A DNA stretch of 64,000 nt from Saccharibacillus sp. O23 (GCF_002205895.1 NZ_NJDE01000018.1:146294-210293), one strand, 5' to 3'; shown: positions 1 through 8,900, numbered from the stretch's first letter. Translations and numbers: made by a program. The notes: generated by a model not told the origin, from the sequence alone.

Positions 1-516
1 CTGCGGAAGCGAATGGACGAACGGCGCGACGGCGAGATAACTCGTTCGGAAATCGTGTCCCCATTGGGATACGCAGTGCGCTTCGTCGACCGCTACGCAG
101 TCGATCCGCAGATTCGCCATCTCGTCCCGGAACCAATCCAGTTCGAGGCGTTCCGGCGCGACGTACAGCAGCTTCAATTCGCCGCGCTGCGCCGCGCGTA
201 TGCGTTCGTTGACTTCGCGGCCGCTGAGCGTGCTGTTGATGTAGGCCGCCGCGATCCCGTTCGTTACCAACGCGTCCACTTGGTCTTTCATCAGCGAGAT
301 CAGCGGCGAGACGACCAGCGTCAGCCCGTCCATCATCAGCGCGGGGATCTGATAACAGATCGATTTGCCGCCGCCCGTCGGCAGGATGCCCAGCGTATCG
401 CTGCGCGTCAGCAGGCTTTCGACGATCTTTTTCTGACCCTCCCGAAAATCGGGATAGCCGTAATACTTCTGAAGCAGCTCGCCGGCTTGCTCCATCAGCA
501 TCGTTGTGGTTTCCAT
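1..516 (-). CDS. recQ: ATP-dependent DNA helicase RecQ, N-terminal part (runs off window)
   Basis: This is a superfamily 2, 3'-5' DNA helicase acting in recombination and replication-fork repair. Only the first 172 codons are present, and the frame stays open to base 1. The Walker A motif LPTGGGKS lies at residues 45-52 and the motif II box DEAH at 144-147. DEAH is followed directly by the RecQ-specific aromatic loop CVSQWGHDFR (148-157), which separates RecQ from other SF2 helicases. The ATG at 516 is preceded by AAGGAG about nine bases upstream. The helicase C, RQC and HRDC regions would lie outside the window. The long plus-strand frame over the same bases is antisense. Family assignment is secure. 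Confidence 0.93.
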   Translation of the reverse strand, partial: METTTMLMEQAGELLQKYYGYPDFREGQKKIVESLLTRSDTLGILPTGGGKSICYQIPALMMDGLTLVVSPLISLMKDQVDALVTNGIAAAYINSTLSGREVNERIRAAQRGELKLLYVAPERLELDWFRDEMANLRIDCVAVDEAHCVSQWGHDFRTSYLAVAPFVHSLPQ

Positions 517-820
517 TATGCAAAACTCCTTAAAGGGCATGCCTACCTCGGCATCCCCGTCTATTGGCGTGTCGTTCTGGGCGTCCGGCAGGAAGTTCCT
601 CCGTCTTTCACCTTGCGGAAATCTTCGGCTGAGACGCATTCTCTTTCCATTTTAACGACCATCGGCGAATCGGGCAACAAGCGAATGCGAACAAACATTC
701 TTTTTCCGGCATCTGTCACATTCTTCGCGGCCGTTCGGTCTTCTGGTTAGGAAAGGAAGAAGCTGCGGAATCCCGCCTCCTTCCTCCGCCATTCTGCTTT
801 GCAAAGGAGAAATCGCTTTT

Positions 821-1258
821 ATGGAACAACGTATGAACATGCAGCAGGTCTTACCCGACATCTACGGCAAAATGCTGGAACTCGAATCGGCGATCGCCAA
901 AGCGGGCCTCGACCAGACGATTCTGGAACTGGTCAAGATCCGCGCTTCGCAGCTCAACGGCTGCGCGTTCTGCCTCAATATGCATACGCGGGACGCGCGC
1001 AAGCTCGGCGAGACCGAAGCGCGGATCCACGTGCTGCCCGCTTGGCGGGAAGCGCCGTTCTACAGCGACGAAGAACGCGCCGCGTTGGCGCTGACCGAAG
1101 CCGTAACCCGTCTGGACGGCCACGGCGTGCCGGACGGCGTCTACGACGAAGCGATCCGCCGCTTCGGCCGCGAAGGAACGGCCGCGCTGATCATGGCGCT
1201 GGTCGCGATCAACGGTTGGAACCGCATCGCGATCTCGACGCGCCTCATGCCGGTCTGA
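821..1258 (+). CDS. Carboxymuconolactone decarboxylase / AhpD-like family protein
   Basis: A 145-residue protein of the AhpD-like (CMD) fold. The family signature is visible: a Glu in the preceding helix, then C48-A-F-C51 and H55 in the context NGCAFCLNMH. This is the peroxidase-type CxxC active site with its proton-relay His. Family members act as alkylhydroperoxidases or other thiol-dependent cytoplasmic enzymes. The real substrate cannot be read from the sequence. AAAGGAG lies about 13 bases before the ATG at 821; the in-frame ATG at 833 is an alternative start. It stands alone between recQ (opposite strand) and the pseudouridine synthase homologue, so context says nothing about substrate. 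Confidence 0.85.
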   Translation: MEQRMNMQQVLPDIYGKMLELESAIAKAGLDQTILELVKIRASQLNGCAFCLNMHTRDARKLGETEARIHVLPAWREAPFYSDEERAALALTEAVTRLDGHGVPDGVYDEAIRRFGREGTAALIMALVAINGWNRIAISTRLMPV

Positions 1259-1314
1259 CGGCCGCGCCATAGACCCGGACGTTCGCTTAAGCCCTAGCGT
1301 TTTGACGGCGGCTC

Positions 1315-1323
1315 TGGTATAGT
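1315..1323 (+). promoter_or_regulatory. Possible extended -10 promoter
   Basis: TGGTATAGT reads as an extended -10 (TGnTATAGT) about 95 bases before the next gene. The TTGACG just upstream (1302-1307) is only 10 bases away and is not a valid -35. Weak call. Confidence 0.3.
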
Positions 1324-1416
1324 GGACACGGCGCAATCGGCTTCGGAACAGGTCTGTTCTGCCTTTATCAAGCCGCGTTCGCCGAAGATTTTTCCCAGAA
1401 TGGAGCTTATCCGATC

Positions 1417-2406
1417 ATGGCTTATACCAATAAACGTCCGGGCGGCAAAAAGCGTCGTCCCGACTCTCAAAAAGACAATTCGTATGCGGCCCGCGAAGAA
1501 GCGCGCCGCGCCAAAGCCGAAGCGCAGGAGCGCAGCTTTACCGTTAAAGAAGACGCGGAACTGCTGGCTTTCCTGCTGAACGCGCTGAGCGGCACGGGCC
1601 GCAACTCGGTCAAATCGATCCTCTCGCACGGTCAGGTTCGCGTCGACGGCGTTCCGGTCACGCGTCACAACCACGAGCTGAAGCCGGGCCAGACCGTCGT
1701 CGTCGGCAAAGAGCGCGCCAAACCGAAAGTGAACTTGAGAGGCCTGCATATCCTGCACGAAGACGCCGACGTCATCGTCGTGCGCAAAGAAGCCGGACTG
1801 CTGTCCATGTCTTCTTCGCGCGAAGAAGAGAATACGGTCTATCGCCAGTTGATGGGCCATATCCGTCAGACCGACCAACACGGCCGTCTGTTCGCGCTGC
1901 AATTGCTGGAGAAAGACGCTTCCGGCGTGATGCTGCTCGCCCGCAATGAAGCCGCCAAAGACGCGCTGCACGAACAGTGGAACGACGGAACCGCCAAGCA
2001 GGCGTATACCGTGCTGGTCGAAGGCAAGATTCGCAAAGAATCGGATACGATCACGTCTTGGCTGCGCGAGACCAAGACGCTCAAGATGTACGCCAGCCGC
2101 AAGCCGGGCGACGGACTGAACGCGGTGCTGCATTACGAGCTGCTGCAAGCGAACAGCCAGATGTCGCTGCTTCGGGTGACGCTGGAAACCAACCGCAAGA
2201 ATCAGATCCGCGCGCAGTTCGAAGATATCGGACATCCGGTCGTCGGCGACAAAAAGTACGGTTCGACGCTGCGCAGCTTGGGCCGTCTCGGCCTGCATGT
2301 GCACGAGCTGAGTTTCGTCCACCCGACAAGCGGTCAGACGATGAAGTTCGAAACGGACGCGCCGAAAGTCTTCCTTGCTCCGTTCCAAGAACGCGAACAA
2401 GCCTAA
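1417..2406 (+). CDS. RluA/RluD-type pseudouridine synthase homologue with altered catalytic motif
   Basis: A 329-residue protein with the layout of RluD-type 23S rRNA pseudouridine synthases. A basic N-terminal tail (1-40) is followed by an S4 RNA-binding domain (about 42-98, including SVKSILSHGQVRVDG) and a synthase domain (about 108-320). Late family motifs are kept: NRKNQIRAQF (259-268, usual form GRxHQIRxH) and GDKKYG (277-282). The usual catalytic box HRLD-x-D-T-S-G reads QLLEKDASG (162-170). The family's invariant catalytic Asp therefore aligns with E165, and the preceding His-Arg is lost. This implies loss or change of catalysis, possibly an RNA-binding-only role. The ATG at 1417 is my choice; a terminator follows the gene. 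Confidence 0.8.
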   Translation: MAYTNKRPGGKKRRPDSQKDNSYAAREEARRAKAEAQERSFTVKEDAELLAFLLNALSGTGRNSVKSILSHGQVRVDGVPVTRHNHELKPGQTVVVGKERAKPKVNLRGLHILHEDADVIVVRKEAGLLSMSSSREEENTVYRQLMGHIRQTDQHGRLFALQLLEKDASGVMLLARNEAAKDALHEQWNDGTAKQAYTVLVEGKIRKESDTITSWLRETKTLKMYASRKPGDGLNAVLHYELLQANSQMSLLRVTLETNRKNQIRAQFEDIGHPVVGDKKYGSTLRSLGRLGLHVHELSFVHPTSGQTMKFETDAPKVFLAPFQEREQA

Positions 2407-2463
2407 CCCGCGAAGTCCCGTTCACCGGATGTACTTTTTCGCCGGATCGAACGATCGCACGCC

Positions 2464-2503
2464 GAAAAGTCACGCCCTTTGCAAAAAGGGGCGTGACTTT
2501 TTG
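2464..2503. terminator. Bidirectional rho-independent terminator
   Basis: AAAGTCACGCCC pairs with GGGCGTGACTTT around a short A/T loop. T runs lie on both sides, so it serves the convergent genes ending at 2406 and 2518. Confidence 0.85.
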
Positions 2504-2517
2504 TCGTTATTCTTGCT

Positions 2518-4161
2518 TTATTTGGCGTAATCCCCGAACTCCGCTTCCCGCCCGTCGATCTTCGCCGACGTTTCGCCGTTTTCGTCCGACGACAGCTCCA
2601 GACGGCGGCTGTGCAGGCTGCGATAGCTGACGCCGCGCCCGTCCGGCGCAAAGACCGGAGCGCGGCCCTGCATCAGCTCGGCGAATCCTTCCAGGTCTTC
2701 GACGTCCAGACTCTCCGCTTCTTCCTCGCTCGCCGCTTCGATCACGACGGCGTTGGCAGCGCCCGTGCCGCGCACGTTGACCCGATCGTCCGCTTCCTCC
2801 GCTTCGTAATCGCCGCGCAGATACACGGCCAGATACACGCCTGCCGCTCGGCCGAACAGCGCCCGCTCTTCTTTGATCCATTCGCCTTTCGGCAGCACGC
2901 CTACGATCGTCGGATCTTCGCCTTCGGGCACCGGATACAGAGCCAGCACCGCGCTTCGGTCCGGCAGAATCTTCGCGTACGGACTCTCGTGGCGCAGATC
3001 GCCTTCGCCGTATCCTTGTCCCGGATGGATAAAATACGCTTGATTGACGCTGCCGCCCAGTTCGTACGACAGCGGCAGCGTGATGTCCCAACGATGCTGC
3101 TCGTTATCGAACTCTTCCGAACGTTCCCACATGCCGCCCGCCGCGTAAGCGTCGGTCAGATACGTATAGCTGTGCAGTTCGCGGTCCGAGCCGTCTTCCC
3201 GCGGCTTGAGGATCTTCTTTTTGACCTCGACGGGCACCAGACGATCCATGGCCGCTCGGCGGGCATGCTCGGGCGCTTCATAATACAAGAATCCCGCATA
3301 TTCGGCGCGAACGAGCTGCGGCGGCAGCTTGAAATCGCCGTACTGCAAATAATCGAACGCCACGTTGCCGTCTTTGGGCGCGTCCGCGGCAAGTCCGCGC
3401 GCATGCGGTCCGGCCCACGCTCCGCCGATATGGTGCAGAGAACGTTCGGTCCAGAGGAAATCCAGCATGGCGTTCAGGTCCGCCGTAATGTCTTCGTCGT
3501 CCAGCAGCAGCCGGGCGCAGGCGAACGCCTGAACCCAATGCCAGAACCACGGCTGCGAGCCGTATTCGTGCATCCCTCGGGATCGGACGCGTTCCAGCAG
3601 CGCCTTCAGCGAGCGCCGCCCGTCTTCCAACAGCTCGTCGTCGCCGTAGAACGACCCGAACAGCAGCTTGGCCGCGGTATACTTGGCCTCGTGATGCCCG
3701 TATTCCCGCAGCGGCCGGTCGTAGAACCGACCGTCGTAGACCGCTTGCAGCGCCGTCTCGAATCCGGCGCGCAGTTCCTGCGGCAGCGAGCCGCCGCAGC
3801 GCTCGAAGAAATACAGCATCAGGCTGCCCATCAATTCGACCGGCAGCGGATGCGGCTCCGCCGCGCTCGGGTCGTCGCCCAGATTCAGCGGCCAATGGCC
3901 GTAAGTCCCGCTGCCTTCGCGGCGGTCCTGAAGTTCCAGCACGCGGCCGAATACGGCTTCCGCCGTGCGCTTGGCCTGCTCGCGGTCGAACCGGACCTTG
4001 ATCTCCGGGTCCGACGCCGCCGCATGCAGATACGACGCGTAATAGAAATTGTTCCGAATATCGTCGTGGAACCAGAGTCCGCTGGGCAGCAATTCGCGCG
4101 CGGCCGCCTGCGCGGCCACCTTGCCGACCACTTGGCGGCTTCTTTTCTCGACAGTCAACAT
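2518..4161 (-). CDS. Uncharacterised protein, possible alpha/alpha-toroid carbohydrate-active fold
   Basis: A 547-residue protein I cannot assign to a named family. No signal peptide or membrane segment is visible, so it is probably cytoplasmic. The first ~300 residues are rich in amphipathic helices and aromatic/His patches (WFHDDIRNNFYYASYLH, HHEAKYTAAK, WFWHWVQAF, HHIGGAWAGPHARG), as in (alpha/alpha) toroids of glycoside hydrolases and polysaccharide lyases. The last ~200 residues look beta-rich. That resemblance is inference only. The first ATG (4173) overlaps the AAAGGA ribosome site, so I place the start at the ATG at 4161, 11 bases downstream of that site. It lies tail-to-tail with the pseudouridine synthase homologue. 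Confidence 0.6.
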   Translation of the reverse strand: MLTVEKRSRQVVGKVAAQAAARELLPSGLWFHDDIRNNFYYASYLHAAASDPEIKVRFDREQAKRTAEAVFGRVLELQDRREGSGTYGHWPLNLGDDPSAAEPHPLPVELMGSLMLYFFERCGGSLPQELRAGFETALQAVYDGRFYDRPLREYGHHEAKYTAAKLLFGSFYGDDELLEDGRRSLKALLERVRSRGMHEYGSQPWFWHWVQAFACARLLLDDEDITADLNAMLDFLWTERSLHHIGGAWAGPHARGLAADAPKDGNVAFDYLQYGDFKLPPQLVRAEYAGFLYYEAPEHARRAAMDRLVPVEVKKKILKPREDGSDRELHSYTYLTDAYAAGGMWERSEEFDNEQHRWDITLPLSYELGGSVNQAYFIHPGQGYGEGDLRHESPYAKILPDRSAVLALYPVPEGEDPTIVGVLPKGEWIKEERALFGRAAGVYLAVYLRGDYEAEEADDRVNVRGTGAANAVVIEAASEEEAESLDVEDLEGFAELMQGRAPVFAPDGRGVSYRSLHSRRLELSSDENGETSAKIDGREAEFGDYAK

Positions 4162-4239
4162 GAATACGTTCATCCTTTCTCGGCCGCCCGTTCCGTTCGG
4201 ATGCGCGCGGCTTCTATGCCTCTTTCTATGCTTCTATGT

Positions 4240-4722
4240 CTATCGCTTCGCTCCGGTCAGCCCGGCCGCGAACTTCCGCGCGCAGTCTTCCAGCAGCAAG
4301 CAGAACGAACGATTATGCCCGATATAAAAAGACGACAGGTCGTAGCGTTCCCGCTGCGGTTCCCATACGGCCAATAACCGGCGTCCCATTCGGCCGAGCG
4401 CGTAATCCACGAACGGACGCGTTCTCGGTCCTTCATGCAAAGTGACGTACGCGTACAACGAATGGTCTTCCGGTTCGTCCAGCACGCTGACGCCCGCGCA
4501 GGAAAATTCCGTACGCACGCCGATCCCGTTCAGAACGCGAAGGCAAGCGTACAGTTCGGCATCCACTTCTTCGCCTTCGTACGCAAGCGTGCGTTTAGGC
4601 GAGCGGGCCGTTTTGTCGCGCTCCGCCCATGCGGCCAATTCTTCCCGCCGTTTGATCCACAGCGGACGATCCTGCCCGCTCAGCACTACTTCTTCGATCC
4701 GATCGCTGTCCAACGCGCCCAT
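4240..4722 (-). CDS. Conserved-looking protein of unknown function
   Basis: A 160-residue soluble protein that I do not recognise. The central stretch NGIGVRTEFSCAGVS followed by SLYAYVTL looks like a small alpha/beta domain, and its single Cys-Ala-Gly is the most motif-like feature. GGGAG lies almost directly before the ATG at 4722; the TTG at 4713 has better spacing and may be the true start. It ends 79 bases before the start (4161) of the 547-residue unknown protein on the same strand and could be co-transcribed with it. No function is proposed. Confidence 0.6.
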   Translation of the reverse strand: MGALDSDRIEEVVLSGQDRPLWIKRREELAAWAERDKTARSPKRTLAYEGEEVDAELYACLRVLNGIGVRTEFSCAGVSVLDEPEDHSLYAYVTLHEGPRTRPFVDYALGRMGRRLLAVWEPQRERYDLSSFYIGHNRSFCLLLEDCARKFAAGLTGAKR

Positions 4723-4917
4723 CTCCCATTTTCGGCAATTCGCCGCCGCGGTCTTTAGACCGTGTACGGTTTCTTATCCATTATGACATAATTCGCGCTT
4801 CGGCGTACCATCCCGGCGGAAGCCGATCCGCAGAAGTCGAAATCGTCCGTATCGGAGCTCCGCCGATGCCGCGTGCGGATGAACCGTCGTTCGCCTCTTC
4901 GCTTCGATCTTCGAACG

Positions 4918-5556
4918 TCACGCCCGCGTTTCCGCGGCGCGTTCGATCGCCTGCGCCACTTCGTTCAAGGTCCGATTCTTCAACTGCTCCGCCTGAAGCA
5001 GTAGTCTGTCGGCACGATCGCCGAACATCTCGCGTTCCCGGCTGTCGAGACAGGCCGGCAGATTGATGCGCACCGTCAGATAAGCGGAACGGGCCGCCGC
5101 TTCGAACATGACGATTCCGATGCCCAGATCCGACAAGACATGTTCCCTTGTCGCTTCGGCGATGCCTTGCGCGCCGCGAAGACCGCGCACGCAGACCTCC
5201 ATCAGCGCGAGCGGAACTTCGAGCGTCCTGCGCACCGCTTCGGCCAGCCGCTCGTCGTCCGGCGAATCGGCCGCTTCGCTGGCCGCCAGATAATCGGCGA
5301 ATCCGCGCATGTCTTCCGACATGAGACGTTCGCACCGCTCGGCGATCTGCGCCATCTCTTTCTCGGCGGCGTCGATGCGCTCGCGTTGATCGGGCGTCCG
5401 TTCGCGATGCGACAAGCTTGCGGCCATCGAAGTCATCGCCGAGCCTAGCGCGGCGGCGAGCGCCGACGTGCTGCCTCCTCCAGGCGTCGCTTTGACGCTG
5501 CCCGCCTTCTCGACGAACTCGCGAATGGTGGAATCCCAAGGCGTCTGTATATTCAT
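4918..5556 (-). CDS. Cyclodeaminase/cyclohydrolase family protein (FTCD C-terminal domain-like)
   Basis: A 212-residue all-helical protein matching the formimidoyl-THF cyclodeaminase / methenyl-THF cyclohydrolase (FchA) family, which acts on one-carbon groups carried by tetrahydrofolate. The hallmark Gly/Ala-rich folate-binding segment TPGGGSTSALAAALGSAM lies at residues 24-41. Length agrees with the stand-alone FchA type rather than the bifunctional animal enzyme. AAGGAGGAG lies eight to nine bases before the ATG. No histidine-degradation or folate genes are adjacent, so the exact reaction is unresolved. Confidence 0.82.
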   Translation of the reverse strand: MNIQTPWDSTIREFVEKAGSVKATPGGGSTSALAAALGSAMTSMAASLSHRERTPDQRERIDAAEKEMAQIAERCERLMSEDMRGFADYLAASEAADSPDDERLAEAVRRTLEVPLALMEVCVRGLRGAQGIAEATREHVLSDLGIGIVMFEAAARSAYLTVRINLPACLDSREREMFGDRADRLLLQAEQLKNRTLNEVAQAIERAAETRA

Positions 5557-5691
5557 GGTCGTTCTCCTCCTTTTTCTGCCTAAAAACGCTTAAGCGTCCG
5601 CCTTTTTCATTACCCTCAAACTTATAAAGACGCGCGGCGACGCGATAAAGTTTTAAATGTCACCTTTACTTACGCGATGGATTTTTTTGTC

Positions 5692-5720
5692 TTGTAAACC
5701 GTCTTCGCTTCGTCTACACT
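5692..5720 (+). promoter_or_regulatory. Sigma-A-type promoter for the permease pair
   Basis: TTGTAA (5692-5697), a 17-base spacer, then TACACT (5715-5720). It lies about 60 bases before the proposed start of the DppB-like gene. Confidence 0.6.
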
Positions 5721-5779
5721 AGCGAATAATCCGCTGTTCAATTTTTCCATAATCTGATTATTGCAAAGGGGGCTTTTCT

Positions 5780-6682
5780 CTGCTCAAGACGCTGCTGCGC
5801 TCTCTGTTTGTCGCTTTGTCCGCTCTGACGATCGTTTCGCTGATCGCTCTGATCCCTCGCAGCTTCGACGCGACGACGACCGAAACGTATTGGACGATTC
5901 CCAAGGGAAGTCTGGATTGGCAAGCTTACGGCGAAAATATCCGGGGTTTCGCGTCCGACTTGCTTCGCGGTTCGCTCGGCGCTACCCGATACGGAGAACC
6001 TGTCGCTCCCGTCGTCTGGAAAGCGCTGCTGCTGAGCCTGCCCGTCGTATTCGGCGCGCTGTTTGCCGGTTTCCTGCTGGGCATTCCCAAAGGCATGCTG
6101 GATTACGCACTATCCCGGACGCGTCTCGCCGCGCTCGGCAGCGGCATCACGTGGCTGGTTCAAGCGCTGCCCGACTTTTTCGTTCTGTTGATCATTCGCC
6201 GAACGATCATCCATCATCCTCATTGGGACATTCGATTTTTCGCTAGCGAAGGCTGGGAAGCGTTCGTCATTCCGACCGCGATCGCGGCGATCTATCCCGT
6301 GTTCTATATCGCGCGGATCACTTCCGCCGCCATCGCTTCCGAAGAAGGCAAAGCTTACGTGCAGACGGCGCGCGCCAAAGGCCTGCCCGAACGTCTCGTG
6401 TTCATGCGCCATGTCATGGCCAACGCCTGGGGACGCATATTGGCCCATTTCATGCCGATCGGCGTCTACATCTTGTCGAGCCTGCTGCTAATCGAAGCGC
6501 TTCGCAATACGCCGGGTGCCGCGTACCGCATGTTTCAGGCGATCGACTACGATAAGGTGACGGCTTCGACCGGCAACGTGGAACCCGGCGTCATCATCGG
6601 CACCGCGCTTTGCTTCATGCTGCTGGCCCAGATTTTCCATGGGATCGGATACTGGGCGCGCCGACGCCTGATCGCCAAATAG
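5780..6682 (+). CDS. ABC transporter permease, DppB/OppB-like, probable CTG start
   Basis: A 300-residue inner-membrane permease of the peptide/nickel (DppB) class. It has an N-terminal TM anchor, a long extracytoplasmic segment and a C-terminal block of TM helices. The EAA-loop region reads YVQTARAKGLPERLVFMRHVMANA (about residues 192-215), which docks onto the ATPase. I place the start at CTG 5780. It sits seven bases after AAAGGGGG and gives the typical N-terminus MLKTLLRSLFVALSAL. The next in-frame candidate, TTG 5816, would cut into the first TM helix and has no ribosome site. The DppC-like partner follows after 21 bases. No substrate-binding protein or ATPase gene is adjacent. Confidence 0.82.
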   Translation: MLKTLLRSLFVALSALTIVSLIALIPRSFDATTTETYWTIPKGSLDWQAYGENIRGFASDLLRGSLGATRYGEPVAPVVWKALLLSLPVVFGALFAGFLLGIPKGMLDYALSRTRLAALGSGITWLVQALPDFFVLLIIRRTIIHHPHWDIRFFASEGWEAFVIPTAIAAIYPVFYIARITSAAIASEEGKAYVQTARAKGLPERLVFMRHVMANAWGRILAHFMPIGVYILSSLLLIEALRNTPGAAYRMFQAIDYDKVTASTGNVEPGVIIGTALCFMLLAQIFHGIGYWARRRLIAK

Positions 6683-6703
6683 ACCGGAAAGGAAACGCCT
6701 CTT

Positions 6704-7615
6704 ATGAAAAAAAACGTCATGCTCGGAATCGGCGGCTGCATGCTCGTTCTTCTGCTTGCGATCGCCGTATTCGGCCCTTATTTGCCTTTTATCGATCGCC
6801 AGCTCACAGCGGAACGTTTTCGGATGGAGAACGGGCATCTGATCCGCGCGCCTTACGATTTCTCTTGGAAAAATCCGCTGGGCTCCAGCAAATTCGGCGT
6901 CGATAACCTCAGCCGGATCGTCGTCGGAGTCCGGGCTACGCTGCTGATCGTGGCGGCCGTATCGCTGCTTCGTTATGCGGTCGGCATTCCGCTCGGCCTG
7001 CTGGCCCGGCGCGGCAAAGGTTTCGCTTATGCCTTGCTCGGCTGGTTGAACGGGGTGTTCTCTTCCGTTCCGACGCTGCTCATGACCGTGCTGCTGGCGG
7101 CCGTTCCTTTTTTCCTTTTCTCTTCCGGACGCTTGTATTGGATGATCGCGATCATGGCGCTGGTCGAAGTCGGACGAGTCGGCTATATCGTGCAGCAGCA
7201 ATCTTCGTCGATCTCGCGGGAATCCTACATGGAAGCGGGACAAGCTCTCGGACTTCGGCCTCTCCGCTTGTGGAAAGCGTATTACATACCGGCGCTTCTG
7301 CCGGAGATGATCGTCAACTTCTGCTTGGATCTCGGCAAAGTCCTGATTCTGATCGGGCAGCTCGGCGTATTGACCGTCTATCTGAATCCGGGCTCGGCGG
7401 AAGCGGGCATGAACAACGATTTCGAATTCGTCAATACGGCTAACGATTGGGGCTCCATGATCTCCGATCATATTCCCGACATGAACACCGGGCATTTCGG
7501 TTCGATCCTGATCCCCGTTTTCGCGATCGTCTACGCCGTGCTGGCGTTCAGCTTGTTGGGCGAAGGACTTCGCAGGCATTTTAACGGGATCGGACGCGGC
7601 AGATCGACGCCTTGA
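6704..7615 (+). CDS. ABC transporter permease, DppC/OppC-like
   Basis: A 303-residue partner permease. It starts with an N-terminal TM anchor (residues 5-27), followed by the OppC-type motif PLGSSKFGVDNLSRIVVG. In typical DppC this reads PLGTDxxGRDxLSR. Further TM helices and an EAA-like loop (SYMEAGQALGLRPLRLW) follow. It is translated from a GGAAAGG-type site 21 bases after the DppB-like gene, and the two must form a heterodimer. Substrate is unknown; oligopeptide, nickel or opine-like compounds are all possible. No terminator separates it clearly from the oxidoreductase that follows. Confidence 0.82.
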   Translation: MKKNVMLGIGGCMLVLLLAIAVFGPYLPFIDRQLTAERFRMENGHLIRAPYDFSWKNPLGSSKFGVDNLSRIVVGVRATLLIVAAVSLLRYAVGIPLGLLARRGKGFAYALLGWLNGVFSSVPTLLMTVLLAAVPFFLFSSGRLYWMIAIMALVEVGRVGYIVQQQSSSISRESYMEAGQALGLRPLRLWKAYYIPALLPEMIVNFCLDLGKVLILIGQLGVLTVYLNPGSAEAGMNNDFEFVNTANDWGSMISDHIPDMNTGHFGSILIPVFAIVYAVLAFSLLGEGLRRHFNGIGRGRSTP

Positions 7616-7771
7616 AGACGAAGCGCGCGGAACCCGGCCGTTTCGAATCGGCAAGCCTTAATCCGTTCGTATCGCGCCAAAAATTCCGAATCCTAAGTTG
7701 ACGACTCGTGTTATGATGAACGGGAACGTTATCGCTTTCTTCAATCAAATGAACCGGGAGTGGATTTATTC

Positions 7772-8773
7772 ATGATTCGATTCGGCATGATCGGCACGAA
7801 TTTTATTACGGAACGTTTTATCGACGCGGCGCGGCAAACGGACGGGCTGGAACTGGCGGCCGTCTATTCGCGCACGCAAGAACGCGCGGAGGCATTCGCC
7901 GACCGTTACGGGATCGGGCTTACATTCACGGACCTCGATGAAATGGCCGCTTCGGACCGGATCGACGCCGTGTACATCGCCAGCCCCAATTCGCTGCATG
8001 CGGAGCAAGCCGTGCTGTTCCTGCGCAGCGGCAAACACGTCCTGTGCGAAAAACCGATGGCTTCCAACGCGAGCGAAGTCCGCGAGATGTTCGCTGCGGC
8101 CGAGGAAAGCGGCGCCGTATTGATGGAAGCGGTCAAAACGACTTTGCTGCCGGCTTTTCTGCTGATGCGCGAAAACCTGCACAAGATCGGACCGATCCGG
8201 CGTTATTTCGCCAATTACGGCCAATATTCTTCGCGTTACGACGCTTACAAAGAAGGCATGGTGCTGAACGCGTTCCGACCGGAATTCTCGAACGGAGCGC
8301 TCATGGATCTGGGTTTGTACTGCATCTATCCGATGGCGCTTCTTTTCGGCAAGCCGGAAGAGATCAAAGCTTCGGCCTTCATGCTGGAATCCGGCGTGGA
8401 CGGCGAAGGCACGGTGATTGCCCGCTATCCGGACATGGAAGCGGTTGCCAGTTTTTCGAAAATTACCGATTCCTATGTGCCGTCCGAGATTCAAGGCGAG
8501 CTGGGAAGCATCTTGATCGACAAGATCAGCGAACCGCGCAGCGTACAGATCCGTTATCGCGACGGCAGCATCGAAGATCTGAGCGAACCGGCCGGCAAGC
8601 CCGTCATGAGCTACGAGCTGCAGGAGTTCGTGGACGTGATCGCTTCGGGCGCCAAAGAATCTTCCGTCAATTCCAAAGCTTGTTCGCTGACCGCGGCCGA
8701 GATCATGGAAGAAGCCCGGCGGCAGTTCGGCCTCGTCTATCCGGCGGACCGAAAATATCCGCAACAAAAATAA
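7772..8773 (+). CDS. Gfo/Idh/MocA family NAD(P)-dependent oxidoreductase
   Basis: A 333-residue cytoplasmic dehydrogenase-type protein. The N-terminal Rossmann segment is FGMIGTNFI, slightly divergent from GxGxxG. The family motif CEKPMA (about residues 92-97) is present, followed by an alpha/beta substrate domain. The ATG at 7772 is chosen because GGGAG lies 11 bases upstream; the GTG at 7760 would overlap that site. Members oxidise or epimerise sugars, inositols or related compounds. The substrate cannot be predicted from its neighbours, the permease pair and apbE. Confidence 0.88.
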   Translation: MIRFGMIGTNFITERFIDAARQTDGLELAAVYSRTQERAEAFADRYGIGLTFTDLDEMAASDRIDAVYIASPNSLHAEQAVLFLRSGKHVLCEKPMASNASEVREMFAAAEESGAVLMEAVKTTLLPAFLLMRENLHKIGPIRRYFANYGQYSSRYDAYKEGMVLNAFRPEFSNGALMDLGLYCIYPMALLFGKPEEIKASAFMLESGVDGEGTVIARYPDMEAVASFSKITDSYVPSEIQGELGSILIDKISEPRSVQIRYRDGSIEDLSEPAGKPVMSYELQEFVDVIASGAKESSVNSKACSLTAAEIMEEARRQFGLVYPADRKYPQQK

Positions 8774-8900
8774 TCAAAAATTTGACTAATTTTTCGCGTT
8801 TGTTCGCCGCCCGGTGAGTTATGATGGTTGTGAGGAGTTTCACGTACTTTTTTCGAAAAACAAACGTCGAACGCTCCACTCTAACGGGACGGTGAATGGA

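Noticed and set aside
13..750. 245-codon open frame at the left edge
   Set aside because: The opposite strand encodes recQ with intact helicase motifs.
1302..1323. TTGACG plus TATAGT as a normal promoter
   Set aside because: The spacer is only 10 bases; only the extended -10 is kept as a weak call.
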